Shown here: positions 8,063 through 15,238 of the stretch, piece after piece
Numbering within the stretch: position 1 is the first letter of the stretch
Layout of the letters: each line of letters begins with the position of its first letter
NCBI GenBank assembly: GCA_020058145.1
Contig: JAGVEP010000139.1
Span: 1-21,665, forward strand
DNA from: Phycisphaerae bacterium
GTDB lineage: Bacteria; Planctomycetota; Phycisphaerae; UBA1845; Fen-1342
Length of the DNA: 21,665 bases
Direction of reading: 5' to 3'
Notes under the pieces: generated by a model
The model's database searches: none
What the model saw: only the letters and a program-made list of their open reading frames with translations
What the model was told of the DNA's origin: nothing
Translations under genes and position numbers: made by a program

Positions 8063-8392
8063 ATGCCCCCAGAGATGCCCGGACAACCCGAGGTGCTCGC
8101 CGCGCGGCCCAAACCGCGGACCACGCCGCTGTGGAACGTCGTGCTGCTCGACGACGACGAGCACACCTACGAGTATGTGATCGAGATGCTGGGCAAGCTC
8201 TTTGGTCACGGCCGCGAGAAGGCGTACCAGATGGCGTGTGAGGTGGACGGGACCGGCCGCGTCATCGTCGAAACGACGGTCCTCGAGCGGGCGGAGTTCA
8301 AGCAACTGCAAGTCCACGCCTACGGACCCGATCCGCGGCTGCCACAATCACGCGGGTCAATGCACGCGGTCCTCGAGCCGGCGGTGGGCTGA
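8063..8392 (+). CDS. clpS: ATP-dependent Clp protease adaptor ClpS
   Basis: A 109-residue cytoplasmic adaptor that hands N-degron substrates to the ClpA or ClpC unfoldase. After a poorly conserved N-terminal tail (about 1-20) the ClpS core is clear: LWNVVLLDDDEHTYEYVIEM (about 23-42), then GHGREKAYQMACEVDGTGR and VLERAEFKQLQVHAYG. The Asn and Asp-Asp of the first motif and the His of HTYEYV correspond to the pocket that binds destabilising N-terminal residues. ClpA is not in the window. The start at 8063 has only a weak AGGA upstream; an ATG at 8075 is the alternative. The gene stops 10 bases before the convergent msr gene ends. Confidence 0.92.
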   Translation: MPPEMPGQPEVLAARPKPRTTPLWNVVLLDDDEHTYEYVIEMLGKLFGHGREKAYQMACEVDGTGRVIVETTVLERAEFKQLQVHAYGPDPRLPQSRGSMHAVLEPAVG

Positions 8393-8402
8393 CCCGGTCG
8401 GC

Positions 8403-9503
8403 CTACCAGGGGTTTTTCACGTGGCACGTGCGACCCGTTTTGGCGATGTAATTCTGGTGGTGCTCCTCGGCGGGCCAAAACGTCCGGGCTGATTCCACCT
8501 GGGTAGCGAGCGGGCGCCCGCCGAAGCGCTTTTGCGATTTCAACTCCTTGATGAAATCCTCGGCCGCGCGTTGCTGCGCTTCGCTGGTGTACCAGATGCC
8601 CGCGCGGTACTGCGTCCCGACATCCGGTCCCTGGCGGTTGAACTCCGTGGGGTCGTGCATGGCGCAGAACGCCTCCAGCAGCCGGCGATACGTAATCCGT
8701 TGCGGGTCGAACACCACCTTGACCGTCTCGGCGTGACCGGTCGCGTCGGTGCAGACATCCTGGTACGTTGGTTTCTCGACGTGCCCTTGCATGTAGCCGC
8801 TGACCGCATCCACCACGCCAGGACCTTGCTGGAAATAGTGTTCGAGCCCCCAGAAACAGCCGCCGGCGAAGTACGCGACCTCGGTCTTAACGGGCTGGCT
8901 CTCGGGCGGCAGCGGGGCGCCTTGCGCGTAGAATTTCAGGGCGGCCGAATTGAGGCAGTGGCGCTGCCCCGTCGGCGGCGGGCCGTCGTCGAAGACGTGT
9001 CCGAGGTGTGCGCCGCAGCGGGCACAGTCGATCTCGGTGCGCACCATGCCGAGGCTATTGTCCGGCCGCCGTGTAACGTGTTCGGGGTCGAACTCGCGGT
9101 AGAAGCTGGGCCAGCCCGTACCCGAATGGAATTTGTGTGCGCTGGAGAACAGCGGCAGGCCGCAGACCACGCAGCCGTACACGCCCGCCTGCTTGTTGTC
9201 GAGCAGATTGCCACAGAACGCGGGCTCCGTGCCCGCTTTCTGGGTGATCCGGTACGCCTCCGGCTCGAGCCGCGCGGCCAGTTTCTCAACCTGCTCACGC
9301 GGCAGCGGCGTGATGTCGTATTGGGATTTCGAATATCTCGGTTTCATGTTCTGCGCTTCCCCAGAGGGCCCCGGCAGTGCGGACGAGGCGGCGCGCGGCG
9401 GGTCAGACGGGTGACTCTGTGCCGCGGCAGGGCGACACCCCGCCCCGGCGATCGAAAGCACCGACACCGCCGCAAGCCAGAGCGTTTTTTGTTTCGTGAG
9501 CAT
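8403..9503 (-). CDS. Exported methionine sulfoxide reductase, MsrB-MsrA fusion
   Basis: A 366-residue protein that repairs oxidised methionine, joining the enzyme for the R form (MsrB) and that for the S form (MsrA). The N-terminus is a signal peptide (Lys-rich start, LWLAAVSVLSIAGAGC), with a Cys that could be lipidated although the lipobox is imperfect. It should therefore act outside the cytoplasm. MsrB covers about 50-185, with zinc Cys pairs CVVC and CARC and the catalytic segment RHCLNSAAL. MsrA covers about 200-355, with catalytic GCFWG, the HAETVKV segment and HHQNY. A late Cys in GRTCHV may be the resolving residue. The start is the ATG at 9503; a GTG at 9509 with GAGG five bases before it is an equal alternative. 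It converges on clpS. Confidence 0.92.
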   Translation of the reverse strand: MLTKQKTLWLAAVSVLSIAGAGCRPAAAQSHPSDPPRAASSALPGPSGEAQNMKPRYSKSQYDITPLPREQVEKLAARLEPEAYRITQKAGTEPAFCGNLLDNKQAGVYGCVVCGLPLFSSAHKFHSGTGWPSFYREFDPEHVTRRPDNSLGMVRTEIDCARCGAHLGHVFDDGPPPTGQRHCLNSAALKFYAQGAPLPPESQPVKTEVAYFAGGCFWGLEHYFQQGPGVVDAVSGYMQGHVEKPTYQDVCTDATGHAETVKVVFDPQRITYRRLLEAFCAMHDPTEFNRQGPDVGTQYRAGIWYTSEAQQRAAEDFIKELKSQKRFGGRPLATQVESARTFWPAEEHHQNYIAKTGRTCHVKNPW

Positions 9504-9556
9504 AGTCACGCAAACCTCGCGCGTGTGGTGGGCATTCCCGCAAGGCGACTCAGCTC

Positions 9557-9562
9557 ATTGTA
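9557..9562 (-). promoter_or_regulatory. Predicted -10 box of the msrB-msrA gene
   Basis: TACAAT on the minus strand in the context GCGCTACAATGAGC, 53 bases before the ATG at 9503. The -35 region shows only a partial match (CTGACG with a 15-bp spacer). Confidence 0.4.
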
Positions 9563-9588
9563 GCGCACAGATTCCGACGTCAGCCGCC

Positions 9589-9653
9589 GGGGAGCATCGG
9601 CCTCTGGCCGGTGCGAAAAGCCGCTTCGCACCGGCGGGACGCCGATGCTCCCC
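9589..9653. repeat. Two-tier palindromic repeat (REP/MITE-like hairpin)
   Basis: An outer perfect 13-bp inverted repeat (GGGGAGCATCGGC, 9589-9601, with GCCGATGCTCCCC, 9641-9653) encloses an inner perfect 11-bp inverted repeat (GCCGGTGCGAA, 9607-9617, with TTCGCACCGGC, 9625-9635) around a 7-base loop. It lies just upstream of the msr promoter. There is no T tract, so it is not a simple terminator. It resembles the dispersed palindromes found in many copies in some bacterial genomes, but only one copy is in this window. Confidence 0.75.
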
Positions 9654-9969
9654 GTGTCGATGCGTCGCAATTATTGCGAGGCAGTATACGAGCGAGAATG
9701 GCGGTTTCTCTACGCGCGCGGCGACAGCCGTCAGTGGCCCGGGTCGGTTATGCGCGGCGGCCGCGCCGTGGCCGCAACGTTGCCATCGCCGCTAGCGGCG
9801 TCAAAGCACCATCCTGGTACCTTCTCGTACCCTGACGCCTTGGCGCAGCCTGACACCTGTTCGCACCTTTTCGCGTCCGGCGGCCTGCGGTTTGCTGGCG
9901 TTGTTGGCTCGGGAGCACTGCTTTGCCCATTCGCTAAGCGCAAACCTGTGCGGGGAAGCTGAATTAAAC
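9654..9969. other. Intergenic region with no gene seen
   Basis: About 315 bases between the palindrome and the promoter at 9970. The open frames have no protein-like composition or plausible ribosome-binding site. The last bases before the promoter turn AT-rich (GAATTAAAC), as an UP element might. Nothing else can be named. Confidence 0.5.
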
Positions 9970-9998
9970 TTGACTTTTTCAGTCCCATATGATATACT
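9970..9998 (+). promoter_or_regulatory. Strong predicted sigma70-type promoter of the surface-protein operon
   Basis: -35 TTGACT (9970-9975), a 17-bp spacer and -10 TATACT (9993-9998), set in an AT-rich patch that stands out from the GC-rich surroundings. The predicted start near 10005 is about 300 bases before the first gene. Confidence 0.75.
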
Positions 9999-10004
9999 TC
10001 CACG

Positions 10005-10308
10005 AGTTAGCCGCCATTGGTTGGCGGGTGTGTTCGGGTTCCGCACGAGCGCTCTTTCGTGCGACGTCTTTTTCTTGTCAGGTACGCCTAGGCCGCGCGT
10101 CAGGTATCCGGATTCTCGTTTGCGCTGCGGCGAGTCGCGCCGAGCGCGCCGGCACGGAGATTCTGTGCCCATTCGTCGCGGCGACATGACCGTTGGAGAA
10201 TCGGGCCGACTTTACTGCGCCCGCACCCACCCGGTGCACGTGCGGCGCATTCTCGTCACGTTTAGGAAGGTGAGTTTTTTTGTCTTCTGTTATCTGGAGT
10301 AAGGAAAC
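10005..10308 (+). promoter_or_regulatory. Long structured 5' leader of the surface-protein operon
   Basis: About 304 nt lie between the predicted transcription start and the ATG at 10309. The leader opens with a hairpin (CCGCCA 10011-10016 / TGGCGG 10022-10027). A second hairpin (CGCACGA 10042-10048 / TCGTGCG 10057-10063) is followed by the T-rich ACGTCTTTTTCTT, like a weak attenuator. GTCAGGTA occurs twice (10077-10084 and 10099-10106), 22 bases apart. A 38-codon frame runs from the ATG at 10186 to a TAA at 10300-10302 that overlaps the ribosome-binding site (TAAGGAAAC) of the next gene. I do not recognise a known riboswitch class. Confidence 0.45.
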
Positions 10309-12075
10309 ATGAATCGACCAGGAAGTACCGTGCGCTATCAATTTATGGTATTGGTCAGCGTTTTCGCCGCATCGGCCGCGCTCGCGGGGCCGATGACGAA
10401 CGCGTTCACGTACCAGGGCATGCTCAAGGATGCCGGCGTGGCCGCCAACGATGACTACGATTTCCAGTTCAAGCTCTACGACGCGGCAGCCCTCGGCACA
10501 CAGAAGGGCGTTACGATTAACGTGAACAACAAGACCGTCACCGACGGCCTGTTCACGGTCGAGTTGGACTTCACCGAGGCGATCTTCGACGGTGTGGAGC
10601 GCTGGCTCCAGATCGGCGTGCGGCCCTGGGATAGTGGCGGGGCGTACACCGTTCTTCCGCGGCAGAAGATCACGCCGGCGCCCGTCGCGAAGAACCTGCT
10701 GCTGCCGTTCGAAGCTACCACCGACGCCACTGGAAATCTTCTCGACATCACCCGTTCCGCGGGGTCGGGGCGGATCGGCCGGTTCGTCAACAACTCAGCG
10801 GGCGGTTACCATTCGCTGCGCATTGAGTCTAACGACTCCGCCGCGGCGCTGGGTGTCTACGGCAACGGCACCGCCACCGAAGGGATCTATTCGAGTTCCG
10901 CCAATGAATCCGCCGGGCAGTTTTACGGCACCGGGGCGGCCAACGCCAACGCGGCTGTGTACGCACACACCGCCGGCACGGGTGCCGCCGCACATGTCGA
11001 CGGACCGCTGGACGTCGGTTCGACCGGCACCGCGGGGTCAGTCGACGTGTTCCGCAACGGCGTCGCAAATGCCGTCGTCAGCCTGACGTCGGACGCCTAC
11101 GGCGGACTTGTGCGGACTTATGACCCCAATGGCACGCTCGTATCGGAGATCGGCGTCGATTCCGATGGCGGCGGAGTCGCCGGGGACCTGCGGCTGCGCG
11201 GCGGCGGCGGCGCTTTTTCGGCGTACATGAGCGGGGACTGGGCCGGGAGCGCCAACGCCTGGTTGCAGTTGCTCGGTGCGAGTCGCGACATCATCTTGAA
11301 CACTGACAGCGTCGGCGACGACTCCGTCAGGTTTCCGACCAACGCGATCAGCCGCGGCGAGATCGAAGATGAGCCGGGCGTCGCCAGCATCAACAGCGAA
11401 ACGTCTCTGGCCCTGAGCGGTGCGGTGGAGAACATCCTTTCGCGCACGATCACGGTACCCGCGTCCGGCTACGTGCTGGCGATCGGCACCGTGGACTGCA
11501 ATCTGTCCCACACGACTGGGTCGAGCAGCTTCATGTATTTTGGAGTGAGTGACGTCTCCGCGACTTTCAAGGCAACCAACCAATTTACGGCCTGGATTTC
11601 GTCCAACGCGCCCTCGGGCATCTATTACGTCCCGGGCACGGCGCAGGCCATCTTCGACGTGAGTGCGGGCGCGAACACCTTTTACTTCGTGGCCGACGAG
11701 GCTGGCGGCAGTTGGACCGTCACCGAGCGGCAGCTTTCGCTGGTCTACTTCCCGACCGCGTACGGCACGTATGACCCGCCGCTGCCCGGCAATCCGCGGG
11801 AGCCGATGCCGGCCGGCATGTCGGAGCTCGATTGGAATAATCAGATCGTCGCGGACGCCCGCGGGGCTCTGACCGCGGACGAAATCGCCGCCGAGCAGGC
11901 CGAGGCGCACGAGTTCGACATGCAGCGTGTCCAGCGCGAGATGGCCGAAATGCGGGCCGAGATGGCTCAGCTTCGCGCTTTGGTCCGACAGGAGATTGGA
12001 CAGCGGGCGTCGCAGCCCACGCCGGCACCGGCGCCGCGCATGCCGGAAGTCGAAGCCGACGCGGCGGCGGAATAG
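10309..12075 (+). CDS. Secreted tail-fibre-like surface protein
   Basis: A 588-residue protein with a signal peptide cut near Ala-Leu-Ala-Gly (about 27). Residues 30-130 form a domain I associate with large planctomycete surface proteins: FTYQGMLKDAGVAANDDYDF, DGLFTVELDF and LQIGVRPWDSGGAYTVLPR. Residues about 150-330 are rich in Gly, Ala, Ser and Asn, with short repeating strands as in trimeric fibre shafts. A more folded beta-rich part follows (about 365-485). The C-terminus has a charged coiled coil at about 525-562 (EMAEMRAEMAQLRALVRQEI) and a Pro-Ala-rich tail. The C-terminus carries no PEP-CTERM tail or recognisable autoprocessing S74 domain. Start: ATG with AAGGAAAC before it. It heads an operon with the dockerin-type gene 42 bases downstream. 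Its binding partner cannot be told from sequence. Confidence 0.75.
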   Translation: MNRPGSTVRYQFMVLVSVFAASAALAGPMTNAFTYQGMLKDAGVAANDDYDFQFKLYDAAALGTQKGVTINVNNKTVTDGLFTVELDFTEAIFDGVERWLQIGVRPWDSGGAYTVLPRQKITPAPVAKNLLLPFEATTDATGNLLDITRSAGSGRIGRFVNNSAGGYHSLRIESNDSAAALGVYGNGTATEGIYSSSANESAGQFYGTGAANANAAVYAHTAGTGAAAHVDGPLDVGSTGTAGSVDVFRNGVANAVVSLTSDAYGGLVRTYDPNGTLVSEIGVDSDGGGVAGDLRLRGGGGAFSAYMSGDWAGSANAWLQLLGASRDIILNTDSVGDDSVRFPTNAISRGEIEDEPGVASINSETSLALSGAVENILSRTITVPASGYVLAIGTVDCNLSHTTGSSSFMYFGVSDVSATFKATNQFTAWISSNAPSGIYYVPGTAQAIFDVSAGANTFYFVADEAGGSWTVTERQLSLVYFPTAYGTYDPPLPGNPREPMPAGMSELDWNNQIVADARGALTADEIAAEQAEAHEFDMQRVQREMAEMRAEMAQLRALVRQEIGQRASQPTPAPAPRMPEVEADAAAE

Positions 12076-12117
12076 TCCGCTTCTGTGCTTGGACCTTGAG
12101 CGAAGAAAGGACACCCG

Positions 12118-12579
12118 ATGAAACAGCTTATTTCCACGCCCCGAAGCGTGTTCGGCAGCGCGCTGCTGGCCCTCGTTTGCAGCGCGTTCCTGCCGGGCGC
12201 GGCCTGGGCGCAGTACGAAATCTCGTGGTATACGATTGACGGCGGCGGCGCGATGTTCACAACGGCCGGCGCCTACGAGTTGAGCGGTACGATTGGCCAG
12301 CCGGACGCTGGTTTTCTTGACGGCGGCGGCGCCTACGACCTATACGGTGGTTTTTGGGTCCCGTCGTCCTGTGCCGCCTATGTCCCTTGCGATGCGAACT
12401 GCGATGGCGCCGTCAACTTTGACGACATCAACGCGTTCGTGGTCGCGCTCTCAGGCGAGGCGGGTTACCTCGCGACGTTCCCGGCTTGTGACTGGTTGTG
12501 CAACTGCGACATTAACCTCGATGGCGCCGTGAACTTCGACGACATCAATCCGTTCGTGGCCTGCCTATCGGGCGGGTAG
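12118..12579 (+). CDS. Small secreted protein with two dockerin-type repeats
   Basis: A 153-residue exported protein. The signal peptide ends near Ala-Ala-Trp-Ala (31). Residues about 38-80 form a Gly-rich unit (YTIDGGGAMFTTAGAYELSG, then IGQPDAG and YDLYGGFW) that I know from many planctomycete secreted proteins. Residues 91-114 and 129-151 are two dockerin-like calcium-binding loops (DANCDGAVNFDDINAFV and DINLDGAVNFDDINPFV), each with Asp and Asn at alternating ligand positions and flanked by Cys. Dockerins normally bind cohesins; planctomycete versions often act as C-terminal modules of unknown partner. The start is the ATG at 12118, with AAAGGA six bases upstream. It is co-transcribed with the fibre-like gene and followed by a terminator. 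Confidence 0.8.
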   Translation: MKQLISTPRSVFGSALLALVCSAFLPGAAWAQYEISWYTIDGGGAMFTTAGAYELSGTIGQPDAGFLDGGGAYDLYGGFWVPSSCAAYVPCDANCDGAVNFDDINAFVVALSGEAGYLATFPACDWLCNCDINLDGAVNFDDINPFVACLSGG

Positions 12580-12631
12580 CCGCGCGACGGAAAAACGTCG
12601 CGGCACGGGTGCGCCGACGTCGAGTTACCCG

Positions 12632-12687
12632 GAGGCCCGCTGGCGAGGACCGCGATCGTCGGTTCCCAGCCCGCGGGCCTCTTTTTT
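12632..12687 (+). terminator. Rho-independent terminator of the surface-protein operon
   Basis: A 9-bp stem (GAGGCCCGC 12632-12640, GCGGGCCTC 12673-12681) is followed directly by six T residues. The 32-base loop contains a further CTGG/CCAG pairing. It is about 50 bases past the stop of the dockerin-type gene. Confidence 0.85.
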
Positions 12688-12778
12688 GTCCGCTGCCGCG
12701 GCGGTAACGGTAGTAGTGGCGCACCGAGTGTTCGCGCGCGCGAGGGCACGTTCGCGTTCTGAGCCGCGGGCGGTCGTT

Positions 12779-13366
12779 TTACCGCCGCCGGCGCAATCCC
12801 AGCAGGCTGGTCGCCAGCAGACCAAGCGTGGCGGGTTCCGGAATCAGCGCGGTAAAGGTCGCGTTGGCAACGGACGCATTGTCGAAGATTAAGATGCCCC
12901 CGCTCGTATTGATCTGCGGGCTGTTAGTCCACTGGAGCAGACCGCCCGTCCCAGTGATCGGCCCGATCGACGAGAGCATGTCCCACGAGCTAAACGCCGG
13001 GTCGAGCGGACCATTGAACAGGTCAACTCCGTTGGCGCCGGCCCGGGAGAACCCGACCAGGCTGTAGTTGACAAATGTGCGCGTGCCCGTCACGAAATCA
13101 TAGGTGCCCAGGCCCGCGATGGCGACGGACGCCGACGTGTGGTCGATAAACCATCCGCCTGAGAGCGGCTGCCGGTTGTTCGTGTCTGAGTACGCCGTGA
13201 TGACGAAATCGGACAGCGCGAAGGGCTGACCCGCCAGCGTACCGCCGCCGGCGCCAGCGTGCTGAAGCATCAGGACGCTTGCCGACACCGAGGCGGGAAC
13301 AAAAACCACCAGTGCGACCGCCAGCGCGGCCCGCGACACCCCTCGTCCTGATCTGGCAGACAGCAT
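12779..13366 (-). CDS. PEP-CTERM sorted secreted protein
   Basis: A 195-residue protein. The ATG at 13366 follows AAGGAGA at good spacing and opens a signal peptide (MLSARSGRGVSRAALAVALV, cut near Val-Ser-Ala-Ser). The C-terminus is a textbook PEP-CTERM tail: Ile-Pro-Glu-Pro-Ala, a short hydrophobic helix (LGLLATSLLGL) and Arg-Arg-Arg-Arg. The mature part is beta-rich with many Gly, Ser and Asn (for example GGWFIDHTSASVAIAGLGTY) and has no enzyme motif. Proteins of this kind are thought to be displayed by an exosortase. It converges on the dockerin-type gene and has its own predicted promoter at 13465-13494. Confidence 0.85.
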   Translation of the reverse strand: MLSARSGRGVSRAALAVALVVFVPASVSASVLMLQHAGAGGGTLAGQPFALSDFVITAYSDTNNRQPLSGGWFIDHTSASVAIAGLGTYDFVTGTRTFVNYSLVGFSRAGANGVDLFNGPLDPAFSSWDMLSSIGPITGTGGLLQWTNSPQINTSGGILIFDNASVANATFTALIPEPATLGLLATSLLGLRRRR

Positions 13367-13464
13367 TATCTTTCTCCTTGCAAACGCCGATACGACGGCG
13401 ACTCCGATTTCGACGCACACGTCCGAATAACGCAGCGCAGAGGCGCGAACACCGTGCTCTCTAG

Positions 13465-13494
13465 GTGATAGGCCCCCTTTTGGGCCTTGGTCAA
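13465..13494 (-). promoter_or_regulatory. Predicted promoter of the second PEP-CTERM gene
   Basis: On the minus strand there is -35 TTGACC (13489-13494), an 18-bp spacer and -10 TATCAC (13465-13470), giving a leader of about 90 nt. The -10 hexamer is the same as for the first PEP-CTERM gene. The spacer contains a short inverted repeat (GGCCC/GGGCC). Confidence 0.55.
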
Positions 13495-13569
13495 GCCCGA
13501 TCTTGTCGGTCGTTGCAAACGCGCTGCGAACCAGCTCGCCCGGTCCGCACAGCGGACGCTATCCGTGTC

Positions 13570-13585
13570 CCTGCGTGCCTACGTG
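13570..13585. repeat. Degenerate pair of the 8-bp repeat at the methyltransferase stop codon
   Basis: Two units, CCTGCGTG and CCTACGTG, with a further partial match upstream (ATCCGTG, 13561-13567). They match the CCTYCGTG family at 945-976 and 21127-21158. The stop codon TAG of the minus-strand methyltransferase gene lies inside the second unit. Confidence 0.65.
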
Positions 13586-14370
13586 CCCTCCCCCAAGCGC
13601 CCCACGTACATCCGCGTGTCACATTCAAATATGACCCGGCCGTCGGCGGCGTGACGTTCGAAAAGCCGCCGCAGGGCCGCAAGCATCGCCGGGTATCGCG
13701 GGTGGTCCGCCGCGGGAACATACGACGACGACAGCGTCCGGCCGTGCAGGCCCGCGTAGTCAAAGGACTGCTGGTTGTCGAACGAGCGTAGCACATACTG
13801 GCGAGGGCTGAAGAAACGCTCGAGGCGGCCGTCCGTTTCCACGCCCTGGTGCTTGACGGCGGCGTAGTCAGTGCCGAAATCCCGCAGCAACTGCTCATAC
13901 TCCCGCAGAAAGGGCGTATCTTCGCGGCGGACATTCCACAGCAGGGCCGCCCAGCCGCCGCCACGCAAGATGCGAGTGAATTCGCGCTTGGCGCGCTCCA
14001 CGTCGAACCAGTGAAAGGCCTGGCCGGCCGTGACCCAGTCCACGCTGGCGGCAGAGAGCGTGGTTTCTTCGGCTGAGCCGGCGACGCTATGGAATCCGGG
14101 ACGGTCCTGTAATAGCCGCTCGGCAGCCGCCCGCATTTCGGCGTTGGGCTCGACGCCGAACACGGTATTACCATGGCGCAGCAGCAATTCAGTGAGAATG
14201 CCGGTTCCGCAGCCGATGTCCGCAATGACCTGAGTGGACGTCAGCCCAAACTCACCTGCCAGGCAGTCGAGGACTGCCGGCGGATAGCCCGGGCGGTAGC
14301 GAACATAGTTTTCCACGCGGTTCGAGAAGCGTTTGGTCGGGTCGCTTCCCGGTCCGGGGTTCAAATTCAT
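13579..14370 (-). CDS. Class I SAM-dependent methyltransferase
   Basis: A 263-residue cytoplasmic enzyme. It opens with DPTKRFSNRVENYVRYRPGY, common in a family of small-molecule methyltransferases. Motif I, which binds S-adenosylmethionine, is VIADIGCGTG at about 48-57. The acidic residue after strand 2 is in GVEPNAEM, and later motifs are SAEETTLSAASVDWVTAGQAFHWFD and ILRGGGWAALLW. The substrate cannot be told from sequence. Its ATG overlaps the stop of the upstream gene by four bases (ATGA), so the two are translationally coupled. The last residues (Gly-Glu-Gly-Thr, then TAG) are encoded next to and within the 8-bp repeat, so the original C-terminus may have been altered. Confidence 0.85.
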   Translation of the reverse strand: MNLNPGPGSDPTKRFSNRVENYVRYRPGYPPAVLDCLAGEFGLTSTQVIADIGCGTGILTELLLRHGNTVFGVEPNAEMRAAAERLLQDRPGFHSVAGSAEETTLSAASVDWVTAGQAFHWFDVERAKREFTRILRGGGWAALLWNVRREDTPFLREYEQLLRDFGTDYAAVKHQGVETDGRLERFFSPRQYVLRSFDNQQSFDYAGLHGRTLSSSYVPAADHPRYPAMLAALRRLFERHAADGRVIFECDTRMYVGRLGEGT

Positions 14371-15050
14371 TTCCCAGGCTTGTCGAGTGACTCCAGCACC
14401 AAGTCGTCGTCCTTCACCAGTCCCACGCCGCGGGCGTAGAACTTGTGGCTAACGCCCTTCTCGAGCGGCGTGGTCTCTTTGGCGTGCAGGCAGTGTTCGT
14501 ACGTGCCTGCCGGCGTCTCGATCTTTTCATCGACGCTGACGATCTCAGCGCGGTCCATGGCGACCTTCGGGGCCACCTCCTGGTAGAACTTGTCGCCGAC
14601 CTTGGGCTTGCCGGGCAGCAGCAGGCCGAACTTGGCGCCGTTGACGCCGGACAGCCAGGCACCCTCGTGTTCGACGACCTTGCCGTCCTTGTAGATGTCC
14701 ACGTCCTCGCCGAAGTAGTACAGGTCATGCGTGGATTTGTCGAGCGCAAAGTAGTTGCGCGAGACCTCCAGCGGCTGACCGTTTTTCTCTTCGCGTTCTT
14801 CCACCACGCGTGTGGTCACGCCGTCGACCTTTTTTGTCTCGTCGAGCACCGTGATCGTCAGGACAACTGCGCCATGCTTGTAGCGCCAGCGATAGCCGGG
14901 CTCGAGGATGAAGTACGGGTTCGTGCCGTGATCGACCCAGTTGGCCGAATCGACCTTGAAGTCCCGGCGCCACTCGTCCGCGGCGGCGGCGAGGGTGGCC
15001 CCAGCCAACGTCAATCCCGTCAGCAGCTTGAGCATCATCCGGGTTGTCAT
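14367..15050 (-). CDS. Exported protein of unknown function
   Basis: A 227-residue protein. The ATG at 15050 follows AGGAG at good spacing and starts a signal peptide (MTTRMMLKLLTGLTLAGATL, cut near Ala-Ala-Ala). The mature protein is charged and beta-rich: YFILEPGYRWRYKHG, TRVVEEREEKNGQ, NYFALDKSTHDLYYFGEDVD, AWLSGVNGAKFGLLLPGKPK, ETPAGTYEHCLHAKETTPL and KFYARGVGLVKDDDL. I have the impression of seeing such proteins as conserved hypotheticals, with a shape like lipocalin or DUF3108 folds, but cannot name the family with confidence. It is the first gene of a two-gene unit with the methyltransferase. It is divergent from the lptD-like gene, which also concerns the envelope. Confidence 0.75.
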   Translation of the reverse strand: MTTRMMLKLLTGLTLAGATLAAAADEWRRDFKVDSANWVDHGTNPYFILEPGYRWRYKHGAVVLTITVLDETKKVDGVTTRVVEEREEKNGQPLEVSRNYFALDKSTHDLYYFGEDVDIYKDGKVVEHEGAWLSGVNGAKFGLLLPGKPKVGDKFYQEVAPKVAMDRAEIVSVDEKIETPAGTYEHCLHAKETTPLEKGVSHKFYARGVGLVKDDDLVLESLDKPGK

Positions 15051-15167
15051 CGTTACACTCCTTGTGGTAGTTCGTGCGGACAACATGCTACATCTGCCGG
15101 CGTCGTCGCACCACGTCGCGGGGTCGCGTCCCGCCGTCCCGGGGGGTTCCGCGCCGCGCCCGGCCCA

Positions 15168-15195
15168 TTGACCGCGGCAGTGGCAGCCCGATAAT
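15168..15195 (+). promoter_or_regulatory. Predicted sigma70-type promoter of the lptD-like gene
   Basis: -35 TTGACC (15168-15173), a 16-bp spacer and -10 GATAAT (15190-15195). The -10 box overlaps the ATG at 15194, which argues that translation begins further downstream. Confidence 0.55.
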
Positions 15196-15238
15196 GGCCG
15201 CAGTGAGCTGGGTCTCGCTTCTTTTCAGAGAGTGGCTG

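Noticed and set aside
8532..9563. Plus-strand open frame (about 340 codons) opposite the msr gene
   Set aside because: Mirror frame of the well-supported MsrB-MsrA gene; Arg-rich, no motif.
13543..13557. Tight hairpin (GTCCGC, ACA, GCGGAC) as terminator of the methyltransferase unit
   Set aside because: No T tract follows on the minus strand, and a 6-bp stem is common by chance in GC-rich DNA.
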